Below, one piece after another: positions 48,484 through 58,434 of a DNA stretch of 64,000 nucleotides. The position numbers and the translations under genes were made by a program. Numbering within the stretch: position 1 is the first letter of the stretch; each line of letters opens with the position of its first letter. The notes below the pieces were generated by a model that saw nothing but the letters and a program-made list of their open reading frames with translations, ran no database searches and was not told where the DNA came from. The stretch is taken from assembly GCF_014302995.1 (NCBI RefSeq), contig NZ_CP060295.1, positions 4,889,501 through 4,953,500 on the forward strand. The letters run 5' to 3'. Source of the DNA: Variovorax sp. PAMC26660 (GTDB lineage Bacteria > Pseudomonadota > Gammaproteobacteria > Burkholderiales > Burkholderiaceae_C).

Positions 48484-48520
48484 CAATAAAAAAGCCCGCA
48501 TGAGCGGGCTTTTTTATTGG
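48484..48520 (+). terminator. Bidirectional terminator after the H-NS-like gene
   Basis: AGCCCGC and GCGGGCT pair around ATGA, flanked by A- and T-runs on both sides. The near-perfect palindrome can serve both the H-NS gene and the convergent oxidoreductase gene. Confidence 0.9.
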
Positions 48521-48539
48521 GTGTCGGCGTGCTGTGCGC

Positions 48540-49526
48540 TCAGTTCACCATGACAAGTTTTCCTTTGACGCCGCGCGAACCCATGTGGGCATACGCTGCT
48601 TTCAATTCCGCCATCGGCATGGTGCTGTCGATCACGGGCTTGATCTTTCCCTGACCGTACCACTGCGCCAATTCGGCCATCATCTGCGCATTGGCCTTGG
48701 GTTCGCGCTTGGCGAAATCGCCCCAGAACACACCCACCAGCGAAGCGCCTTTCAACAGCGTCAGATTCAATGGCAGCGACGGAATCGGCCCCGATGCAAA
48801 ACCCACTACCAAATAGCGGCCGCGCCAACCGATCGAGCGAAAAGCCGGCTCTGCAAAATCGCCACCCACCGGGTCGTAAATCACGTCCGGCCCCTTGCCG
48901 TCGGTTGCGGCCTTGATGGCATCGCGAAAACCGTTGGGCAGGGCGTGTGTCGTGTAGTTGATGGTGGCATCGGCGCCAATGGAGCGGCAAAGCTCGCATT
49001 TCTCATCGGTGGACGCGGCCGCAATGACTTTGGCGCCGGCAGCCTTTGCAATCTGAATGGCTGCCGTGCCCACGCCGCCGGCCGCGCCGAGCACCAGCAC
49101 TGTTTCTCCGGCCTTGAGTTGGGCGCGGTCCATCAGTGCGTGCCATGACGTCGCGTAAATCATGATGAATGCCGCCGCGTCGACGTAGCCAAAGCCCTCG
49201 GGCAGCGGCATGCACAGCGCGGCAGGCGCCAGCGTGTGGGTGCCAAAGCCGCCCGTGCCCGACAGGCAGGCCACGTTCTGCCCGACCTTGAGATGCGTGA
49301 CGCCTTCACCGACTGCCTGAACGACGCCTGCATATTCGGAGCCCGGCACGAAGGGCAGCGGCGGCTTCATCTGGTACTTGTTCTGCACGATCAGCAGATC
49401 GGGGAAATTCAGGCTGGCTGCCTTGATTTCGATCAGCACCTGGCCCGGGCCCGGGTTGGGTGTCGGCAGTTCCTTCCAGGTCAGCGCGTCGACGCCAATG
49501 GGGTTTTCGCAAAGCCATGCGTGCAT
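48540..49526 (-). CDS. NADPH:quinone oxidoreductase family protein (MDR superfamily)
   Basis: The 328-aa product begins MHAWLCENPIGVDALTWKEL. It has the GroES-like N-domain of zinc-independent medium-chain reductases (SLNFPDLLIVQNKYQMKPPL, PFVPGSEYAGVV), the nucleotide-binding loop VLVLGAAGGVGTAAIQIAKA near 140-160, and the typical GADATINY segment. Such enzymes reduce quinones or enones with NADPH in the cytoplasm. The start at 49526 follows a GGAG site. It is convergent with the H-NS gene and divergent from surE. Exact substrate unknown. Confidence 0.88.
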   Translation of the reverse strand: MHAWLCENPIGVDALTWKELPTPNPGPGQVLIEIKAASLNFPDLLIVQNKYQMKPPLPFVPGSEYAGVVQAVGEGVTHLKVGQNVACLSGTGGFGTHTLAPAALCMPLPEGFGYVDAAAFIMIYATSWHALMDRAQLKAGETVLVLGAAGGVGTAAIQIAKAAGAKVIAAASTDEKCELCRSIGADATINYTTHALPNGFRDAIKAATDGKGPDVIYDPVGGDFAEPAFRSIGWRGRYLVVGFASGPIPSLPLNLTLLKGASLVGVFWGDFAKREPKANAQMMAELAQWYGQGKIKPVIDSTMPMAELKAAYAHMGSRGVKGKLVMVN

Positions 49527-49654
49527 GCTCGGGTCTCCTTCGGGTGGGTAATGTTGGGGCAATGACTGCGGGCGATGATAGGGGGCGCGGCGGGGTGTCC
49601 TTGTCCCTGCTGCGACGCACCCGACGCCTACAATCCGGTGCACCCAGAGGCACC

Positions 49655-50413
49655 ATGAAGATACTTATTTCCAATGACGATGGCTTTCAGGCGCCCGGCA
49701 TCGTCGCGCTGCATGACGCGCTCAAGGACATCGCCGATGTCGAGGTGGTTGCACCCGAGCACAACAACAGCGCCAAGTCGAATGCGCTGACACTGGCCGC
49801 GCCGTTGTACGTGCGTGAAGCCCACAACGGCTTTCGCTATGTGACCGGCACGCCGGCCGATTGCGTGCACATCGCGCTCAAGGGCCTGCTCGACTATCGG
49901 CCCGACCTGGTGGTCTCCGGCATCAACAACGGCGCCAACATGGGCGACGACACCATCTATTCAGGCACGGTCGGCGCGGCCATGGAGGCCTATCTGTTCG
50001 GCATTCCCGCCATTGCGTTCTCTCAAATAGAGAAGGGCTGGGCGCATGTGGATGCGGCGGCCCAGGTCGCGAGGCGGCTGGTGCAGCAGATCGAACGCGA
50101 GCGCATGCTCGGCGGCGCCGCCTTCCTGCTCAATGTGAATGTGCCGAACCGGCCTTTCGACGAGCTGAAGCCCGTCAAGGTCTGCAGGCTCGGCCGTCGC
50201 CACTCCGCGGAAAAAGTGATCACCCAGGACAGTCCGCGTGGCGAGACCATGTACTGGATCGCGGGCGCCGGCAGCGCCAAGGACAGCGGCGAGGGCACCG
50301 ACTTTCATGCCACCGCAGCCGGCCACATTGCCTTGACACCGTTGCAAATTGACCTGACCGACCATGCCAACCTCGGGCAATGGCGCGAGACCGTGGCCCG
50401 TCTCGGCAACTGA
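49655..50413 (+). CDS. surE: 5'-nucleotidase SurE
   Basis: This 252-aa protein starts MKILISNDDGFQAPGIVALH. The acidic metal ligands of the family are in NDDG (residues 7-10), a Ser/Asn loop in EHNNSAKSNALT, and SGINNGANMGDDTIYSGTVG. SurE removes phosphate from nucleoside monophosphates and is linked to stationary-phase survival. It opens the conserved surE-pcm-nlpD-rpoS run; pcm starts 1 bp after its stop. Length and motifs are normal. Confidence 0.96.
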   Translation: MKILISNDDGFQAPGIVALHDALKDIADVEVVAPEHNNSAKSNALTLAAPLYVREAHNGFRYVTGTPADCVHIALKGLLDYRPDLVVSGINNGANMGDDTIYSGTVGAAMEAYLFGIPAIAFSQIEKGWAHVDAAAQVARRLVQQIERERMLGGAAFLLNVNVPNRPFDELKPVKVCRLGRRHSAEKVITQDSPRGETMYWIAGAGSAKDSGEGTDFHATAAGHIALTPLQIDLTDHANLGQWRETVARLGN

Positions 50414-50414
50414 C

Positions 50415-51188
50415 ATGGCCACGCAACGGCCCAGCTTTCCGGTTCGCCTGACCCCCACCGCTTCGGCCGCCACGCGCGGGCGCATGCCTGCCGTGCCGGT
50501 CAAGCCCATGGTGCCGACCACGCCTTCGATGGCTTCCGATGCCGTGCGCGCACGCATGGTCCAGAAGCTCGCGGCCCAGGGCATTTCCGATCCGCGCGTG
50601 CTGCGTGCGATGAGCGCGGTGGACCGGCATCGCTTTGTCGACAGCGCGCTGGTCAACCAGGCGTATGAAGACACGAGCCTGCCGATCGGCCTGGGGCAGA
50701 CCATCTCGAAGCCCAGTGTGGTAGCTCGCATGATCGAGTTGCTGCTGGGAGCGCCCGCGCTGGCCGGCAAGCCGCAGGAGCGGTTGGGCCGCGTGCTCGA
50801 AATCGGCACCGGCTGCGGCTATCAGGCGGCCGTGCTGAATCAGGTGGCCACAGAGGTCTACAGCATCGAGCGCTTGCGCGGCCTGCATGAGCGCGCTCGC
50901 GCCAATCTGCGGCATTTCAGGCTGGCCACGGTGCACCTGATGCTGGGCGATGGCATGGTCGGCTATGCCAAGGGCGCGCCTTATGCCGGCATCATTGCGG
51001 CCGCCGGCGGCGAAGCCGTGCCGGAGGCCTGGATCACGCAGCTTGCCGTGGGCGGGCGCATCGTGGCCCCGACCCATTCAGCGAGTGGTGGTCAAGCCCT
51101 TGTCGTCATCGACAAGACCCCCCGGGGGCTGGAGCGGCTCGTTCTTGAGGCGGTCCACTTTGTCCCCCTAAAATCAGGCATCGCTTGA
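50415..51188 (+). CDS. pcm: Protein-L-isoaspartate O-methyltransferase
   Basis: The 257-aa enzyme has an extra N-terminal stretch of about 40 residues (Arg/Pro/Ala-rich) before the catalytic domain. The domain contains RHRFVDSALVNQAYEDTSLP, IGLGQTISKPSVVARM, SAM motif I VLEIGTGCGYQAAVL, and GGRIVAPT near the end. It methylates isoaspartyl residues so that aged proteins can be repaired. It lies between surE and nlpD in the usual order. The N-terminal extension is common in related betaproteobacteria. Confidence 0.94.
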   Translation: MATQRPSFPVRLTPTASAATRGRMPAVPVKPMVPTTPSMASDAVRARMVQKLAAQGISDPRVLRAMSAVDRHRFVDSALVNQAYEDTSLPIGLGQTISKPSVVARMIELLLGAPALAGKPQERLGRVLEIGTGCGYQAAVLNQVATEVYSIERLRGLHERARANLRHFRLATVHLMLGDGMVGYAKGAPYAGIIAAAGGEAVPEAWITQLAVGGRIVAPTHSASGGQALVVIDKTPRGLERLVLEAVHFVPLKSGIA

Positions 51189-51199
51189 AGGAATAACAA

Positions 51200-52102
51200 A
51201 TGCAGGGTTTTGGCAATCGGAGTTGGTTCGCTGGCGTCACGTTGGCCGTTGTGCTCGTGATCGCGGGCTGCGCCGCACCGCGTGGGCCGGCGCCAGTCGA
51301 AGACCGCGGCACCATGACACGCGCACCGAGCGCGACAGTGCCTGGTGGCCCGCCCATCACCACCGACGCCAACGGCAAGCCGCTCGCCGGTATCGAGAAC
51401 TACGGCAAGCCCGGCTACTACGCGGTGCGCCCCGGCGATTCGATCCGCCGCATCGGCAACGAGACGGGCCAGCGCTGGCAAGACATCGTTCGCTGGAACA
51501 ACATCGAGAACCCGGACCTGATCGAAGTCGGTCAGGTGCTGCGCGTGATTCCTCCGACGGGCTCGGGAACAGCTGTCGCCGCGGCGCCTTCGGGCTCTGA
51601 AGGCGCGGTCACGAAACCAGTGGCACCGCCGCCTGCCATCGTGCCCTCTACACCCGCCAGCGGTGCGAGCAAGCCACCGGCTGCGGTTACCGCTTCTCCA
51701 GCGGGTCCGGGCAGCAACGGCAATTCGGGTGATGAAGACCTCGGTTGGATCTGGCCTGCCAGCGGCTCGCTGATCGCGGGCTTCGATGAAGCCAAGAACA
51801 AGGGCTACGACATCAGCGGCAAGGCGGGCGACCCCGTGCTGGCCGCCGCCGATGGCCGCGTGGTCTATGCCGGCGCCGGCCTGCGCGGCTATGGCAACCT
51901 GATCATCCTGAAGCACAACAACACCTACCTCACAGCGTATGCGCACAACCAGACGCTGCTCGTGAAGGAAGACCAGTCGGTTCAGAAGGGCCAGAAGATC
52001 GCCGAAATGGGCAATAGCGATGCAGATCGCGTGAAGCTGCATTTCGAGATTCGCCGTCAAGGCAAGCCCGTCGATCCTTCGCGTTACCTGCCCGGCCGGT
52101 GA
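51200..52102 (+). CDS. nlpD: NlpD-like lipoprotein, LysM and degenerate LytM domain
   Basis: The 300-aa product has a lipoprotein signal (AVVLVIAG then Cys24), a LysM domain (about 73-117, [14 protein letters not shown] and [14 protein letters not shown]), a Pro/Ala-rich linker and a C-terminal LytM/M23 domain. As in other NlpD proteins the first zinc ligand is missing (NKGYDIS instead of G-H-x-x-D type), while LHFEIR is kept. It therefore probably activates an amidase rather than cutting peptidoglycan itself. It sits upstream of rpoS; NlpD genes often contain the main rpoS promoter. Confidence 0.93.
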   Translation: MQGFGNRSWFAGVTLAVVLVIAGCAAPRGPAPVEDRGTMTRAPSATVPGGPPITTDANGKPLAGIENYGKPGYYAVRPGDSIRRIGNETGQRWQDIVRWNNIENPDLIEVGQVLRVIPPTGSGTAVAAAPSGSEGAVTKPVAPPPAIVPSTPASGASKPPAAVTASPAGPGSNGNSGDEDLGWIWPASGSLIAGFDEAKNKGYDISGKAGDPVLAAADGRVVYAGAGLRGYGNLIILKHNNTYLTAYAHNQTLLVKEDQSVQKGQKIAEMGNSDADRVKLHFEIRRQGKPVDPSRYLPGR

Positions 52103-52106
52103 TGCC

Positions 52107-53150
52107 ATGGCTGCCCCGCGCCCCCGTCGCACGCTGCCAGTGCGCGGGCTGGCGGGTCGGGGCAGTCCATCCCTTTCTTCTTCTCGCGACAAGACCCCCC
52201 AGGACGAAGGCTCGCTCCCGGTAGAGGGCGTTGTCGACCTTTCGGCCACGAACACCACGCCGACCCAAGGCGTCATGGCCGACTCGATCGGTGGCGAAGG
52301 TGCCGACGCATTGACCATCTACCTGCGCCAGGTCCGGCGTACCGAACTCTTCACGCCCGCCGAGGAATACCAGGCCGCATGTGCCGCACGAGCCGGCGAT
52401 TTCGCGGCACGGCAGTCGATGATCGAGCACAACCTGCGGCTCGTGGTCAACATTGCCAAGAGCTACCTCGGGCGCGGTGTGCCACTGTCGGACCTCATCG
52501 AAGAGGGCAACCTCGGGCTGATGCACGCCATCACCAAGTTCGAGCCCGAGCGGGGTTTTCGCTTTTCCACGTATGCGACCTGGTGGATTCGCCAATCCGT
52601 CGAGCGCGCCGTCATGACGCAAGCGCGTGCGATCCGACTGCCGGTTCATGTGGTGCGCGAGCTGCAACAGGTGCTGCGCGCTCGCCGCGTGCTCGAAAGC
52701 GACGCGGAATTTCTCGCCCATCGTCCCGATGGCGTGCGCGTGGAAGACATCGCCGCGCTGCTTGGCCGCGAAGTGCAGGCCGTGGCCGATCTGTTGGCGC
52801 TCGCCGAGGCCCCGCGCTCGCTGGATGCGGGCGATGCGCGTGGAGACGAAGGCTTCACACTCGCCGACACCGTGGCCTCCGATGACGAGCAAGGCAACCC
52901 GACCGGCGTGACGCAGGCGCACGAGGTGGAGCGGCTGCTCGACCAGTGGGTCCATGCCCTTGATGCGCGCGAGCGTGAGGTACTGGAGGGACGCTACGGC
53001 CTGCATGACCGGGAGCCCGAAACACTCGAGGTGCTGAGCGTTCGCCTGGGCCTCACGCGCGAGCGCGTCAGGCAGATCCAGAACGAGGCCCTCGCCAAGA
53101 TGCGACGGCAACTGGCGCGCTCGGGCATCGGTCGGGATGCGCTGTTCTAG
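52107..53150 (+). CDS. rpoS: RNA polymerase sigma factor RpoS
   Basis: This 347-aa sigma factor has region 1.2 ([20 protein letters not shown]) and region 2 ([75 protein letters not shown]). Region 3 follows, and region 4 contains [20 protein letters not shown]. It directs stationary-phase and stress transcription. A long N-terminal extension of about 60 residues precedes region 1.2. The gene follows nlpD after 4 bp. Confidence 0.96.
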   Translation: MAAPRPRRTLPVRGLAGRGSPSLSSSRDKTPQDEGSLPVEGVVDLSATNTTPTQGVMADSIGGEGADALTIYLRQVRRTELFTPAEEYQAACAARAGDFAARQSMIEHNLRLVVNIAKSYLGRGVPLSDLIEEGNLGLMHAITKFEPERGFRFSTYATWWIRQSVERAVMTQARAIRLPVHVVRELQQVLRARRVLESDAEFLAHRPDGVRVEDIAALLGREVQAVADLLALAEAPRSLDAGDARGDEGFTLADTVASDDEQGNPTGVTQAHEVERLLDQWVHALDAREREVLEGRYGLHDREPETLEVLSVRLGLTRERVRQIQNEALAKMRRQLARSGIGRDALF

Positions 53151-53213
53151 TCGCGCGAGAGGTGCGCGCTGCTGCGCGGCAAGACCACCCGGCCGCGCTG
53201 AGACAATCGGGGC

Positions 53214-54650
53214 ATGACGGAACCCATCGAAGAAAAGAAAACCCCCACGAATCCCGGCGAAGAATGGCTGCAGGTCGAGTCGCTGGACCTCGACGCGCAG
53301 GGCGTTGCGCACAAGGCCGACGGCATGGTCGTCTTCATCGAGGGCGCATTGCCTTTCGAGGAAGTGCAGTTCAGCGTCCATCGCCGCAAGAACAATTGGG
53401 AGCAAGGCACGGTCACGGCCATCCGGCGCGAGTCGTCGCAGCGGGTGCGCCCGGGCTGCCCGCATTTCGGCCTCCACACGGGCGCTTGTGGCGGTTGCAA
53501 GATGCAGCATCTGGACGCGGCGGCGCAGGTGGCCGTGAAGCAGCGTGCGCTGGAAGACAACCTGTGGCACCTGGGCAAGGTGCGCCCGGACAACGTCCTG
53601 CGGCCGCTCGAAGGACCGGCTTGGCACTACCGCTACCGCGCGCGGCTGTCGGTGCGCCATGTGGTCAAGAAGGGCACGGTGCTGATCGGCTTTCATGAGC
53701 GCAAGAGCCGCTACCTTGCCGACATGCAGGTGTGCCCGGTGTTGCCGAAGCAGATCAGCGAGATGCTGATGCCCTTGCGCGCGCTGATCGGCTCGATGGA
53801 CGCTCGCGAAACCTGTCCGCAGATCGAACTGGCTTGCGGCGACGCACCGGGCTCCACGGCGCTCGGCACGATCGCGTTGGTGCTCCGGCACCTGGAGCCG
53901 CTGTCGCAGGCCGACATCGGCCGGCTGAAGGCTTTTGCAGCGGCAAACGAAGGCGTTCAGTGGTGGCTGCAGGCCAAGGGGCCGGACACGGTGAAGCTGC
54001 TGGAGGAGGGGGGCGCGCAACTGGCGTACCGGCTGCCTGAGTTCGGCGTCACGATGCCGTTCAAGCCCACCGATTTCACGCAGGTCAATCCGCACATCAA
54101 CCGGGCGCTGGTGGGCAAGGCGTTGCGCCTGCTCGACGTGCAGCCTGAAGAACGGGTGATCGACTGGTTCTGCGGGCTCGGCAACTTCACGCTGCCTCTG
54201 GCGAGCAAGGCGCGCGAGGTGCTGGGCATCGAGGGTAGCGACACGCTGGTGGCGCGCGCGGCCGACAACTTCAAGAAGAATCAGCCCGCAACGGCCGCAC
54301 GCCGTGCGCTATCTGCTACTAAATTTGTAGCGCGCGACCTGTTCGAGATGACGCCGGCCATGCTGGTGGCAGACGGCAGCGCGGACAAATGGCTGGTCGA
54401 CCCGCCGCGCGAAGGCGCCTTCGCGCTCGCCAAGGCCATGGCCGATCTTCATCAGCAGCCTGAGTTGCGCACCGATGGCTGGACGCCACCAAAGCGCATC
54501 GTGTATGTGAGCTGCAATCCGTCGACGCTGGCGCGTGATGCAGGGTTGCTGGTGCATCAGGCGGGCTATCGCTGCACTTTCACGGGAGTGGTCAACATGT
54601 TTCCGCACACGGCGCACGTCGAGTCGATTGCGGTGTTCGAGCTGGAATGA
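53214..54650 (+). CDS. rlmD: 23S rRNA (uracil-1939-C5)-methyltransferase RlmD
   Basis: The 478-aa enzyme has an N-terminal TRAM-like domain ([20 protein letters not shown]), iron-sulphur cysteines C82, C92 and C95 in [14 protein letters not shown] plus one near VCPVL, SAM-binding [14 protein letters not shown], and the catalytic Cys in [13 protein letters not shown] (about residue 434). It methylates U1939 of 23S rRNA. A short palindrome is embedded at 54315-54331 without disturbing the frame. A terminator follows at once. Confidence 0.94.
   Translation: MTEPIEEKKTPTNPGEEWLQVESLDLDAQGVAHKADGMVVFIEGALPFEEVQFSVHRRKNNWEQGTVTAIRRESSQRVRPGCPHFGLHTGACGGCKMQHLDAAAQVAVKQRALEDNLWHLGKVRPDNVLRPLEGPAWHYRYRARLSVRHVVKKGTVLIGFHERKSRYLADMQVCPVLPKQISEMLMPLRALIGSMDARETCPQIELACGDAPGSTALGTIALVLRHLEPLSQADIGRLKAFAAANEGVQWWLQAKGPDTVKLLEEGGAQLAYRLPEFGVTMPFKPTDFTQVNPHINRALVGKALRLLDVQPEERVIDWFCGLGNFTLPLASKAREVLGIEGSDTLVARAADNFKKNQPATAARRALSATKFVARDLFEMTPAMLVADGSADKWLVDPPREGAFALAKAMADLHQQPELRTDGWTPPKRIVYVSCNPSTLARDAGLLVHQAGYRCTFTGVVNMFPHTAHVESIAVFELE
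54315..54331. repeat. Short palindrome inside rlmD
   Basis: GCTAC and GTAGC flank TAAATTT; the wider GCGCTA/TAGCGC arms also pair. It encodes an in-frame Ala-Thr-Lys-Phe-Val stretch and resembles small palindromic elements of the Comamonadaceae. AT-richness contrasts with the rest of the gene. Confidence 0.4.
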
Positions 54651-54651
54651 A

Positions 54652-54680
54652 AAAGGGCCCCTCGCGGGGCCCTTTCTCTT
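54652..54680. terminator. Bidirectional terminator between rlmD and the BI-1 gene
   Basis: AAAGGGCCCC and GGGGCCCTTT pair around TCGC, with A- and T-rich flanks. It lies between two convergent genes. Confidence 0.9.
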
Positions 54681-54698
54681 GGTCGGTGAGTGTCGGTG

Positions 54699-55400
54699 TC
54701 AGTCGCGCTCGCCACCGAAGATGCCCAACAGCGCCAGCAGGCTCTGGAAGACATTGAACAGGTCGAGGTACAGGGCCAGCGTGGCGGTGATGTAGTTGGT
54801 TTCGCCGCCGTCCATGATCTGCTTCAGGTCATAGAGCATGTAGGCCGAGAAGATGCCGATGGCAGCCACCGAGATGACCAGCATGCCGGTGCTCGAGCCG
54901 ACGAAGATGTTGATGATGGCGCCGAACATCAACACCATCGCGCCGACGAACAGGAACTTGCCCATGCCCGACAAGTCGCGCTTGATGACCGTGGCCAGCG
55001 TGGCCATCACGAAGAACACGCCAGCGGTGCCGCCGAAGGCCGTCATGATGAGTTCCGAGCCGTTCTTGAAGCCGAGAACCATCGCGATCAGGCGCGACAG
55101 CATCAGGCCCATGAAGAAGGTGAAGGCCAGCAGCACGGGTACGCCGGCGGCGGAATTCTTCGTCTTCTCGATGGCGAACATGAAGCCGAAGGCGCCGCCC
55201 AGGAAAACCATGAGGCCCAGCCCGCCGGTGAGCGAGCGTGTCATGCCGGTGCTGACGCCAACCCAGGCGCCCAGCACGGTGGGCAGCAGGCTCAGCGCAA
55301 GCAGCCAGTAGGTGTTGCGCAGCACACGTTGGCGCTCAGCCTGCGGCAGCGCCTGGCCGTAGCCGGTGGAAGTGTCGAGACTGGTGACGCGGTCGTTCAT
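54699..55400 (-). CDS. Bax inhibitor-1 (YccA/YbhL) family membrane protein
   Basis: The 233-aa protein has about seven membrane segments after a short soluble N-terminus, with LRNTYWLLALSLLPTVLGAW, FLGGAFGFMFAIEKTKNS, SGMGKFLFVGAMVLMFGAII and the final YLDLFNVFQSLLALLGIFGG. This is the pattern of BI-1/YccA proteins, which modulate FtsH proteolysis or ion leak in bacteria. It lacks any extra domain. Gene symbol not assigned because yccA and ybhL cannot be told apart here. Confidence 0.92.
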   Translation of the reverse strand: MNDRVTSLDTSTGYGQALPQAERQRVLRNTYWLLALSLLPTVLGAWVGVSTGMTRSLTGGLGLMVFLGGAFGFMFAIEKTKNSAAGVPVLLAFTFFMGLMLSRLIAMVLGFKNGSELIMTAFGGTAGVFFVMATLATVIKRDLSGMGKFLFVGAMVLMFGAIINIFVGSSTGMLVISVAAIGIFSAYMLYDLKQIMDGGETNYITATLALYLDLFNVFQSLLALLGIFGGERD

Positions 55401-55565
55401 GGCCGGAGCTCCTGTGGTTGCTGCAATGACGCAGTTGGGCGCATTCTAGGGGGCTGCAAGTGCAGGTTATCGGAAAGATCGCAAGAGGGATGTTCACGGG
55501 CGCCGCAGGCACCTCTGGCGACATGGCCGTTATGCTGTCGGGTTTTTACGCAACCTGAGCTCACC

Positions 55566-55973
55566 ATGAAGACCAAATCATTCCTCGAACTTGCCGACGT
55601 CAAGGCCATTGCCGCAGCGGCCGAAGCCGAGGCTCTGAAGAACAACTGGGCCGTGACCATCGCCATTTCGGACGATGCGGGCAACCTGCTCTGGCTGCAG
55701 CGCCTCGACGGCGCCGCGGCGCTGTCTTCGCACATCGCCCCTGCCAAGGCTCACACGGCGGCCATGGGACGGCGCGAAAGCAAGGTCTACGAAGACATCA
55801 TCAATGGTGGCCGCACAGCGTTCCTGACGGCACCTGCAGTGCAGGGGCTGCTCGAAGGCGGCGTGCCGATCGTGAAGGACGGCCACGTGATTGGTGCAGT
55901 CGGCGTGAGCGGCGTGAAGTCGAACGAAGACGCACAGATCGCCAAGGCAGGCATCGCCGCTCTGGGCCTCTGA
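55566..55973 (+). CDS. GlcG/HbpS family heme-binding-type protein
   Basis: This 135-aa protein (MKTKSFLELADVKAIAAAAE) matches the GlcG/HbpS fold: VTIAISDDAGNLLWLQRLDG, a helix with APAKAHTAAMGRRES, and VQGLLEGGVPIVKDGHVIGA ending in GVSGVKSNEDAQIAKAG. Related proteins bind heme or act with heme uptake or glycolate genes. It has no signal peptide. The gene lies near hemP, tonB and bfd, which supports, but does not prove, a heme-related role. A clear terminator follows. Confidence 0.88.
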   Translation: MKTKSFLELADVKAIAAAAEAEALKNNWAVTIAISDDAGNLLWLQRLDGAAALSSHIAPAKAHTAAMGRRESKVYEDIINGGRTAFLTAPAVQGLLEGGVPIVKDGHVIGAVGVSGVKSNEDAQIAKAGIAALGL

Positions 55974-55995
55974 GCTTTCTCACGCACAAAGCAAA

Positions 55996-56025
55996 ACGCC
56001 GACTTCGAAGTCGGCGTTTTTGTTT
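55996..56025 (+). terminator. Rho-independent terminator after the GlcG/HbpS gene
   Basis: ACGCCGACTT and AAGTCGGCGT pair with a minimal CG loop, flanked by AAAA and TTTTGTTT. The stretch 56026-56151 has no gene; I see nothing else in it. Confidence 0.88.
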
Positions 56026-56151
56026 GGCGTTCAGCGTGAAAAAAAGCTTGGCTAGTCGGCGAACCGTTGGCTAGCAAAAAACGACCCTTCGGAGATAAAT
56101 CTCCTTGAGTCGCCCCACGATGAAACTTGCGCGAGGGGCGGGCTGAATGAC

Positions 56152-56364
56152 CTACTTGGTCAGGATCAGCTTGCCGAGTTTGGTGGCTTGAAGCCGGTAA
56201 AGCGAGCCGTTGTGCATGATGCCCACGGTCTTGCTTCCCTTGAGAAGCTCCGTGCTTTCAACCATTGGCGCCGGACGCGTTGCCTGGATGGACGCATGGC
56301 CGCCGCCCGATTGGTCGAGCGAAGGATGGTTCAGAACAGAAAAGGCATTCGGTGTGGCTGGCAT
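56152..56364 (-). CDS. hemP: Hemin uptake protein HemP
   Basis: The 70-aa product ends with the HemP signature GIMHNGSLYRLQATKLGKLI, preceded by a variable N-terminus. HemP is a small protein encoded beside heme uptake genes; in some betaproteobacteria it activates heme receptor transcription. The gene has its own promoter overlapped by a Fur-like box (56393-56411). It is downstream of exbD on the same strand but is separated by the promoter region. Confidence 0.9.
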   Translation of the reverse strand: MPATPNAFSVLNHPSLDQSGGGHASIQATRPAPMVESTELLKGSKTVGIMHNGSLYRLQATKLGKLILTK

Positions 56365-56392
56365 CTGGAGTTCCCTTATCGAAGCGATGAGT

Positions 56393-56422
56393 GAATGATA
56401 ATGATTCGCAATAAAAAGTCAA
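56393..56422 (-). promoter_or_regulatory. Fur-controlled promoter of hemP
   Basis: On the minus strand a -35 TTGACT (plus 56417-56422), a 16-bp spacer and a -10 TATCAT (plus 56395-56400) are present. The Fur-like sequence TTGCGAATCATTATCATTC (plus 56393-56411) covers the spacer and -10 and contains the core AATCATTATC. Iron repression is inferred. Confidence 0.75.
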
Positions 56423-56457
56423 TCGCCGCGATCAACTTTTTTTAATCGCGGTTCAGA

Positions 56458-56871
56458 TCACTTCGTATCGGGCTCCGTGATGAACCCGATCTTGCGCACG
56501 CCGGCTTCTCGGGCTTCTGACATGGCCTTGGCCACGCGCTCGTAGCGAACGGCTTTATCGCCGCGAATGTGCAGCTCTGGCTGCGGTTCCTTGGCGGCTT
56601 CTGCGGCAAGGCGGGCCGGCAATTCGCTGTCGTCGATCTTCTGTTCGTTCCAGTAGTAGGCGCCGTCGGCCGTGACGCTGAACAGGATGTTCTGCGGCTT
56701 CGGCTGCTCGGGCTCGCTGGTGGCACGCGGCAGGTCGATGTTGACGGCGTGTTTCATCACCGGCACGGTGATGATGAAGATGATCAGGAGTACCAGCATG
56801 ACGTCGACCAGCGGCGTCATGTTGATCTCGTTCATCACCTCATCGGGTTCGTCTTGCGTTCCGAAAGCCAT
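56458..56871 (-). CDS. exbD: Biopolymer transport protein ExbD
   Basis: This 137-aa protein has one N-terminal membrane helix (LVDVMLVLLIIFIITVPVMK, about 21-40) with the conserved Asp near its start, then a periplasmic domain (DKAVRYERVAKAMSEAREAG and VRKIGFITEP). With ExbB it uses the proton gradient to energise TonB. It starts 2 bp after the exbB stop. A hairpin (CCGCGAT/ATCGCGG, plus 56427-56453) follows and may end the transcript. Confidence 0.95.
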   Translation of the reverse strand: MAFGTQDEPDEVMNEINMTPLVDVMLVLLIIFIITVPVMKHAVNIDLPRATSEPEQPKPQNILFSVTADGAYYWNEQKIDDSELPARLAAEAAKEPQPELHIRGDKAVRYERVAKAMSEAREAGVRKIGFITEPDTK

Positions 56872-56873
56872 GA

Positions 56874-57590
<717 letters not shown>

Positions 57591-57612
57591 ACGAAATTGC
57601 TCCAGAGAAAAA

Positions 57613-58317
57613 TTAGTTCAGAACGTAGTTGACGGGGGCGTCATAGGACATGGCCTGCACCACGCCGTTGACCTTGCCGGGCACGAACCGGCATTTGAGG
57701 ATGTATTCGACAGCGGCCTCGTCGAGGCGATCGAAGCCGCTGGACTTCTTGACCTCTGCGCTCTTGGGCAGCCCGTCGACACCGACCAGCACCCGAACGA
57801 TCACCTTGCCCTGCTCACCGAGCCGTTTGCTCATGGCGGGGTAGGTCGCCTTCGGGTTTTGCAGGTAGTCGGCGTTGCTCGACGGCAGCTGTACTGCGGG
57901 CGGCGCCGGCGGCGCTGGTGGCGGTGCGGGAGGTGCTGGCGGAGCAGGAGGCGACGGCGGTGCCGCCGGAGGCGGCGGTTCCGTGGTTCCGACGGGCGCC
58001 TGGGGTGCTGGAGTGGGTTTCGGCTCGCGGATGGCCTGCGGCCGCGGTGGCGGCGGCGCCTTGGTCACTTTGGGCTGGGGCGGCGGAGGAGGCGGCGGGT
58101 CCACCTTGGGCTTCGGCGGCTCGACGAACTGGCTCAGTATCTCGACTGGAATAACAATTTCGGCGGCGCGGCGCAGCAATCCGCTCTGCAGCGCCCAGAG
58201 AGCGGCGCCGTGAAACAGGATGACGCTGCCGGCAATGACGACATTGCGCGAGAGACCCAGGACGGAAGGAGGGGGGGCAAAGCGGTCAGACACGATCAAC
58301 CATTCGAGTGCGGGCAC
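57613..58317 (-). CDS. tonB: TonB energy transducer
   Basis: This 234-aa protein has an N-terminal membrane anchor (about 24-45, NVVIAGSVILFHGAALWALQ). A long Pro-rich spacer follows (about 68-145, with PPPPPPPQPKV and PPAPPAPPPAPP). The C-terminal TonB domain contains YPAMSKRLGEQGKVIVRVLV and FDRLDEAAVEYILKCRFVPG. It transmits energy to outer-membrane receptors. The start is uncertain: a GTG at 58317 or a GTG at 58293 (MSDRFAPPPS); neither has a strong ribosome site. It follows bfd, likely in one transcript. Confidence 0.93.
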   Translation of the reverse strand: MPALEWLIVSDRFAPPPSVLGLSRNVVIAGSVILFHGAALWALQSGLLRRAAEIVIPVEILSQFVEPPKPKVDPPPPPPPQPKVTKAPPPPRPQAIREPKPTPAPQAPVGTTEPPPPAAPPSPPAPPAPPAPPPAPPAPPAVQLPSSNADYLQNPKATYPAMSKRLGEQGKVIVRVLVGVDGLPKSAEVKKSSGFDRLDEAAVEYILKCRFVPGKVNGVVQAMSYDAPVNYVLN

Positions 58318-58359
58318 GGCGAAACGTACCCCGATTGCAGCAAAACCGCTACGACAACA

Positions 58360-58434
58360 TCACTTGTGAAAAATCCACCAGACTGAACCTGCGACCAGGA
58401 TCAGGCTGCCGCCGAGTGCCGAGACGAGTTCCAT
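58360..58434 (-). CDS. Candidate 24-aa membrane peptide overlapping the bfd end
   Basis: MELVSALGGSLILVAGSVWW followed by IFHK is encoded by a short frame overlapping the 3' end of bfd. AAGGA lies about eight bases before the ATG. The peptide is a single membrane helix with a basic end. Such a small protein between bfd and tonB could be real, but no homolog is known to me. Confidence 0.35.
   Translation of the reverse strand: MELVSALGGSLILVAGSVWWIFHK

Noticed and set aside
54690..55565. Long upstream extension of the GlcG/HbpS gene
   Set aside because: The extension is antisense to the BI-1 gene and lacks family similarity; the ATG at 55566 gives the normal family length.
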